A stretch of DNA of 64,000 nt from Hepsetus odoe (Eukaryota > Chordata > Actinopteri > Characiformes > Hepsetidae). Location of the stretch: the NCBI GenBank assembly GCA_017165825.1, contig CM029384.1, positions 6,022,053-6,086,052 of the forward strand, in the 5' to 3' direction. The notes under the pieces were generated by a model. The model did no database searches and had not been told where the DNA came from. It saw nothing but the letters and a program-made list of their open reading frames with translations. Shown piece by piece: positions 59,151 through 64,000 of the stretch (position 1 is the stretch's first letter; every line of letters starts with the position of its first letter). A program made the translations under genes and the position numbers.

Positions 59151-61370
59151 ATGGTTGTTTTAATAGCTGTAAACCAGAACAGCCCAACACAGTGTGAACT
59201 GCTCATTGAAAACATCACTACACAGCATTGTCTTGGACTCATTAAGATGTACCCATATGCAGCACACAAGCTAAGGGGTAACAGATCAGAGTTTACAAGG
59301 GAACGGAACAGATTAAGCCTGCAAAATGTAAACCTCATAATGAATTATTTATTATTTTGACTAGACTAAGCTTGTTTAATGAGAATGCCAAAGCCTAGCT
59401 GCCCACACTGCTACTATAAGACAGCAACACATTCATAACTGTGAACATAAAATAACCGGAGCGTGTTTTCAATTTAAGTGGATTGGATTAAGTGGGATGT
59501 AAATATGAGGTGACACAGAGCCCAGAGCATCACAGAATATGCTTGTGATTATTCGTTCATGCAAATATGTGGTCAACTTTTGACTCTTCATTTTGGAAGT
59601 GTTAATAAGAAGCACACAAGAGGCTAGGAAAATGAGTGAGTGAGTAGTAGAGGCAGGGAAAATTTCCCTAAAAACTAAAAGCCTTGGAAAAAAAAAAAAC
59701 TAAAAGCAAATGTTGATGACTCTAGGCACAGAACATGATTTTTCAGTTAGTTTTAAAGTATTTCTGTTACTTTGTGCTGCTTTGAATAAAAAAAAATTCA
59801 ATGAAAGAGTGATCTCTGACTCTTACACTGTACTTTACCTGACAATTAGACTTTAACACACATGTTCACGGATCAGATCTGGTTCATATGTTGTGTAGAA
59901 AATGATAATAGGTATCTGGAAACTTTTCGAAAGTCATCCTGCATTTCTTGCCAGTTAATGGGTGTGCTTGTGATTATAACAGCTTTCGATGACAATGACA
60001 GCGGTCTAAAAATGCAGTTCATCTGGACCTGACAAATGGAATGGAACTTATGTCTGCCTTTCTCTACAATGACCTATCAGCTTTCAAATTTGTGACTTTA
60101 CTCGAAGTCAAACCTGTGTGACAGGTACTTTTTTTGCCAGACTGTGACTCACCGAGCAGTATCACTGAGAAAAAGAACAGCTTGTTTAAAGAAATGGCCA
60201 TAACGAGGACACTCCAGTGCTTTCATGAAAAAGTAATCTTAATTTTATCTTTTAATTCAGTTACAATCATACATTTCAGGAAACGGTGAAATAGCTGATG
60301 TTTTTTTCTTCACATTAAATTAAGAAATTAATCTTTTAAACACTGGAATAACTGAGATACATTTATTAACTGGAACCTTTGAGATACTGTATAAAGTATT
60401 ACATGTTCTGCTAATGCAAATAAATACCGCGCTTTTATATTTATTATTTGGTGCATCCTTGCAATGTTCCTTCACCCAGACACGTACTGCGCACAAACAC
60501 GCACAAACTCTAAACAAGTTTTCTAAGTATAGAAAGTTTTTCTGATTTGGAAATAAAGGGTTTTTTGGAGGTGTTGACTGACAGATGCTAGCAATCACTT
60601 TTTTGTTTCTTTTTGTTTCTTTTTTGTTTTTACTTGATTTAATTAAATATATATAAAAGGACTTTAAAAATGATTTTAAAACTGGTTGTAGTAATAGACC
60701 TCATGTCTGCTGCTACAATACAAGCTCAACGGAACTCTCAGATCATTAGGAACGGATCAGGTAGTCTCACCTCAGGTAACAACTTCATATGTAAAGCATC
60801 ATGTTGCTATTAGGCTGCTCTGTTGACAGAGAGAATGAAAAGCTTCAACACTAAACACATTAAAATTCAGCTTGTTAACATTCCTGTTTGCCCAGATAAC
60901 ACTTAGCGCTCTGTATTTCTTGTTATCTTGTGACAGCAGTTTATGCTTGTTTATTTTCAATCTGCTTTTTTATTTCATCTTCCTTTTTGATCTTTAAATC
61001 TTTTGATTTGAGCATGTTTAATTTCTCATATTGTTCTGAGATATATTGTTTAATATATTTTATATATTTATAAATTATATATGTTTAATATATTCTTTAT
61101 ATTTTTTCTTTAATCATGTCTTAATTCTCTCATTTGTTAAGCACTATGAATGACTAGAATGTATCCACGATGCTTTGTATTTAAACTTTAAATTTAGTCT
61201 TGCATTTTCCAGATTTTTTTTTATTTAGAAATTTTGTTTTAGAAATTTTAAGTTTTAGAAATACTCTTAAACTAGAAATTATCGTTTAAAGTCATATTTA
61301 AAAATGGATCTCTTGTGAATTAAAATGATCCTTACAGAAACACAGACTCTCACAGAATCTTGTGACATCT
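59151..61370. other. Non-coding; one weak exon candidate near 60.7 kb
   Basis: A strong TATA-like tataaaagg at 60652-60660 is followed by ATG codons at 60670 and 60703 in one frame (MILKLVVVIDLMSAATIQAQ) and a possible donor ctcag|gtaaca at about 60775. The first ATG is too close to the TATA to be transcribed from it. No downstream exon was found, and nothing else is recognised. Confidence 0.2.
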
Positions 61371-61373
61371 TTG

Positions 61374-61630
61374 GCACACAGGTGGCCTAGTGTTGAGAGT
61401 TGTCCCCAGGATCGGAAGGTCATGGGTTAGAATCTCAGACCAGTAGGTTGCCCTGAGATACCTTTGATCAAGGTACTGTCTCTATCACTGCTCCCCAAAA
61501 CCTTTCAATAGCTGCCCCCTACTGCGTATGTGTTTGTGAGTATGGGTTAAATGCAGAGAGCTGCATTTCATTGGGATTCACTGGTGTCGTGCTGTGTTCG
61601 ATGACATGTTGTCATTTTAACTTCACTTCA
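61374..61630 (+). repeat. SINE family A copy
   Basis: 'cacacaggtggcctagtgtt', 'gggttagaatctcagacc', 'agtaggttgccctgagatac', 'gggttaaatgcagagagctg', 'ttgtcattttaacttcac'. Confidence 0.85.
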
Positions 61631-62449
61631 GTTTGCTGAGTCTCTCTCATGAGACTTTAAGTCTGCTTGTCTTTTTCAAAGCCATATGTAAATCATCTTG
61701 ACAGTGTTTCTGACTCACTGGGTGATCACACACTAACTGTGACGTAAGTAAACAACAAAAAATGTGGAACATTTTTGTAAAATGTTGCTGGGACAGAATG
61801 TTCTTCAGGCTTGATTGTCACCATGCCGTCGGAGATGACACTGATTGATCAGTGAGATTATAAGAAAAATAATCAAGCAGAGGACAAATACTAAGAAGAT
61901 ATACATGCTATCTCTTCCAAGAAACAGGAGGAGAGGAAGAAGATGAAACTTGGTCAAATGATCAATGTAAAAATTATTAGCAGAGATTATTATCAGATTA
62001 TTATTATCAAATTATTATAGATTTTGCCATGAGGCTACAGGGGATAGATTAACACCAAAGGCCAAGCAGATCCTTCAGCCCTTACAGCCTCAGACCAAAA
62101 CATTAGCAAGGCACTTTGGTGAAAACCCAAACATACAGATTGTTAGAATGTACAATGATTGCAACCATAGGTTTGATTAGCCTGACATTAGGTTTTTAAT
62201 AGAGATCTGTGACAAACTTCTTTATAGCATATGTAGCTGTTAATGAATTCCTCAATTCCTCCTATGATAACTGTATCTGAAACTGATTTAAAAAGCAAAT
62301 TATCTTAATGGCTGAATGTATTTTGGGGTAATAGATTCCTGTTATGGCAGCAACCATCTTTTTCATAATAAAAATAATAACCATTGTTAGTGGGTAATTT
62401 ATGCCCACAAATGTTCCAGAAATCATCATTTAAATGTGTTTTGAATGTT

Positions 62450-63190
62450 TTAAATGTTCCACCTCACTTGTGGAGATGGTCCAGAGCACCAAGTTTCTTG
62501 GTGTTCACTTAACAGACAACCTCTGGACCTCAGCACCAACTCCATCACGAAGAAAGCCAGCTTAGTGTCTCTGCTTCCTCTGCCAAACTAGAAATGTCTT
62601 CCACCACTATCCTCATCATCTTCTAGAGGAACCATGAGAGGATCTGAGAGCAACTGCATCACTCACAGTGCAGGAACAGCAATGCAGAATGCAGAGTCCT
62701 ACAACGGGTAGTGAGAACAGCTGAAGAAAGAATCATCAGGAGTCTCTGCCCTCTGTACAGGACATCTTCACCTCGCTGCATCAAAGCAGCCAGCATGGAT
62801 GATCCCACCACACCATCCACACTCTCATCTCCTCACCTGCCATCGGAAAGGTTCCGCAGCATACGGGCCTCCACTTCCAGGATTAGAAACAGTTTCTTCC
62901 CCCTGGCCATCATACTCTTGAACTGATAATCACTTTACCACCATCCCTACTGCCAGTAACATGGGCTGTTTTGTTCTGCAACACTGCAAGAACAAAGCAG
63001 CGTCGGATGAATGCACTGCATGTTCTGTCTATTGTTCTGTCTGTTGTTGTTGCTATGTCTGTTTATCTTGTCTTGTGTCTTATGTCGTGTCTTATGTTGT
63101 CTTATGTAGCACCAGGGTCCTGGAGGAATGTTATTTCGTTTCACTGTGTACTGTGTATATGGTTGAAACGACAATAAAATCCTACTTGAC
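62450..63190 (+). mobile_element. LINE 3' end (L2/Rex1-like), 5' truncated
   Basis: The plus strand carries the C-terminus of a reverse-transcriptase ORF, readable at 62711-62926: 'RTAEERIIRSLCPLYRTSSP', 'RCIKAASMDDP', 'LPSERFRSIRASTSRIRNS', 'FFPLAIILLN' then stop. Upstream (62460-62700) the frame is broken. The 3' UTR ends 'gaaacgacaataaaatcc' followed by short TTGAC repeats, the usual tail of these elements. Confidence 0.78.
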
Positions 63191-63302
63191 TTGAATTGAC
63201 TTGACTTTTAGTGAAGGAAAAAGCAGAACATAAACTGTTGTTAATACATAATATAATTCTTATTTTTATGCAATGTATAGTTATAAAGCACAATAAGAGG
63301 GC

Positions 63303-63545
63303 AACAGTGAAAGCCTAGTGGTTAGAGGCATTAGCCACGTGATGGAGGATCTGGGGTTAGTAATACCCCCTTCTAATAGGTTGCCTAAGTACCCTTGAGC
63401 AAGGTGCCGTCCGTCTCGCTCCTCCTGTGATGGGCTGGCGACCTGTCCAGGGTGTGTCCCCCGTCCTCAGCCCTGTGTGAGCTGGGTTGGACTCCAGCAC
63501 TCCCCCGCGACCCTGTTTGGGACAAGTAGCAGATAATGAAAACAT
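63303..63545 (+). repeat. Chimeric SINE: family A head joined to family C tail
   Basis: 63303-63420 is family A ('gaaagcctagtggttagagg', 'cccttgagcaaggtgccgtc'). From about 63428 the sequence is the family C tail ('ctggcgacctgtccagggtg', 'gggttggactccagcactcc', 'cccgcgaccctgtttggg'). Confidence 0.7.
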
Positions 63546-63894
63546 GAATAAAGCACAATAAATAATTAATTAATTAAATAATGTTTATGAAGCAATGATA
63601 GTGAATGCATCTACACTGACACCATTTTCAATGTTTCTACATGTGATAAAACAGTTCGGACAGTGTAACCATTTTTAGATCCTCTAGAAATATCTTTTCT
63701 AGTTTAGAAACAGCATTTAATCAACCACACAACAGTAAATTGGCTGTGGTGATTACATTGCACTCAGTAATATTCTCCTTCTGGCAGAAAATGTGTCAAG
63801 GCACTGGCTCTTGTTGGCAGTATATGATCTGATACTCCAAAAATAGCTGTTTGAAATGAAGGTCTTAATTAAAACTTTGGATGGGTTTTAAATT

Positions 63895-64000
63895 CTTCTT
63901 CTTCTTTCGCCTGCTCCCATTTAGGGGCTTCCACAGCTGGATCAAACGTCTCCATTTCTTCCTGCTTCAAACCGACCACCTGCATGTCCTCTCTCATCAT
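63895..64000 (-). mobile_element. RTE-like LINE 3' end, cut by the window edge
   Basis: 'cccatttaggggcttccaca' and 'ttcaaaccgaccacctgcat' resemble the same region of the LINE end at 43780-44075. Only the last 100 bp are inside the window. Confidence 0.55.

Noticed and set aside
1..64000. CRISPR array, prokaryotic operon or phage content
   Set aside because: The tandem arrays are microsatellites or minisatellites without unique spacers. All recognisable genes and elements are vertebrate.

Overview
The window looks like nuclear DNA of a teleost fish. It is AT-rich and crowded with long (CA)n, (GA)n and other microsatellites, tRNA-headed SINEs, Tc1 and hAT DNA transposons, LTR pieces and non-LTR retrotransposon 3' ends, and its genes have many short exons with GT-AG introns. 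The mix of SINEs and the dispersed repeat at 21.1 and 44.8 kb would suit an ostariophysan (characin, catfish or relative), but that is an inference from repeat style.

The only genes that can be fully read lie between 35.7 and 58.0 kb. They are two paralogous multi-exon genes for secreted, probably GPI-anchored proteins with two trypsin-fold (S1) domains each, arranged head to head about 8.9 kb apart. The plus-strand gene (51234-57996, 10 exons, 585 codons) has a complete first protease domain and a catalytically dead second one. The minus-strand gene (35694-42310, 11 exons, 721 codons) keeps an open frame and homologous splice phases throughout, but both domains have lost the catalytic triad, and its first domain has also lost the activation site and the specificity-pocket Asp. 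It carries an extra mucin-like exon made of 54-bp tandem repeats between the domains. The pair looks like an inverted duplication in which one copy became an all-pseudoenzyme.

The left 35 kb holds no gene that can be proven. It contains a CpG-rich stretch at 17.5-18.5 kb with three octamer/CCAAT pairs and a possible minus-strand first-exon donor, a possible minus-strand terminal exon with a poly(A) signal at 9.88-10.19 kb, a GC-rich stretch at 28.8-29.5 kb with a palindromic RFX-type X-box, and a tRNA-Gly pseudogene. The remainder is SINEs, microsatellites and unrecognised sequence. A hAT transposon at 32.7-34.5 kb contains a large minisatellite.

The interval between the two protease genes holds a Tc1 copy, two LINE fragments, a solo LTR with a 5-bp target duplication, and a related LTR with a polypurine tract. 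Inside that second LTR lie broken IQ-motif and coiled-coil coding sequences resembling a captured host gene. Right of 58 kb there are SINEs and two LINE 3' ends.
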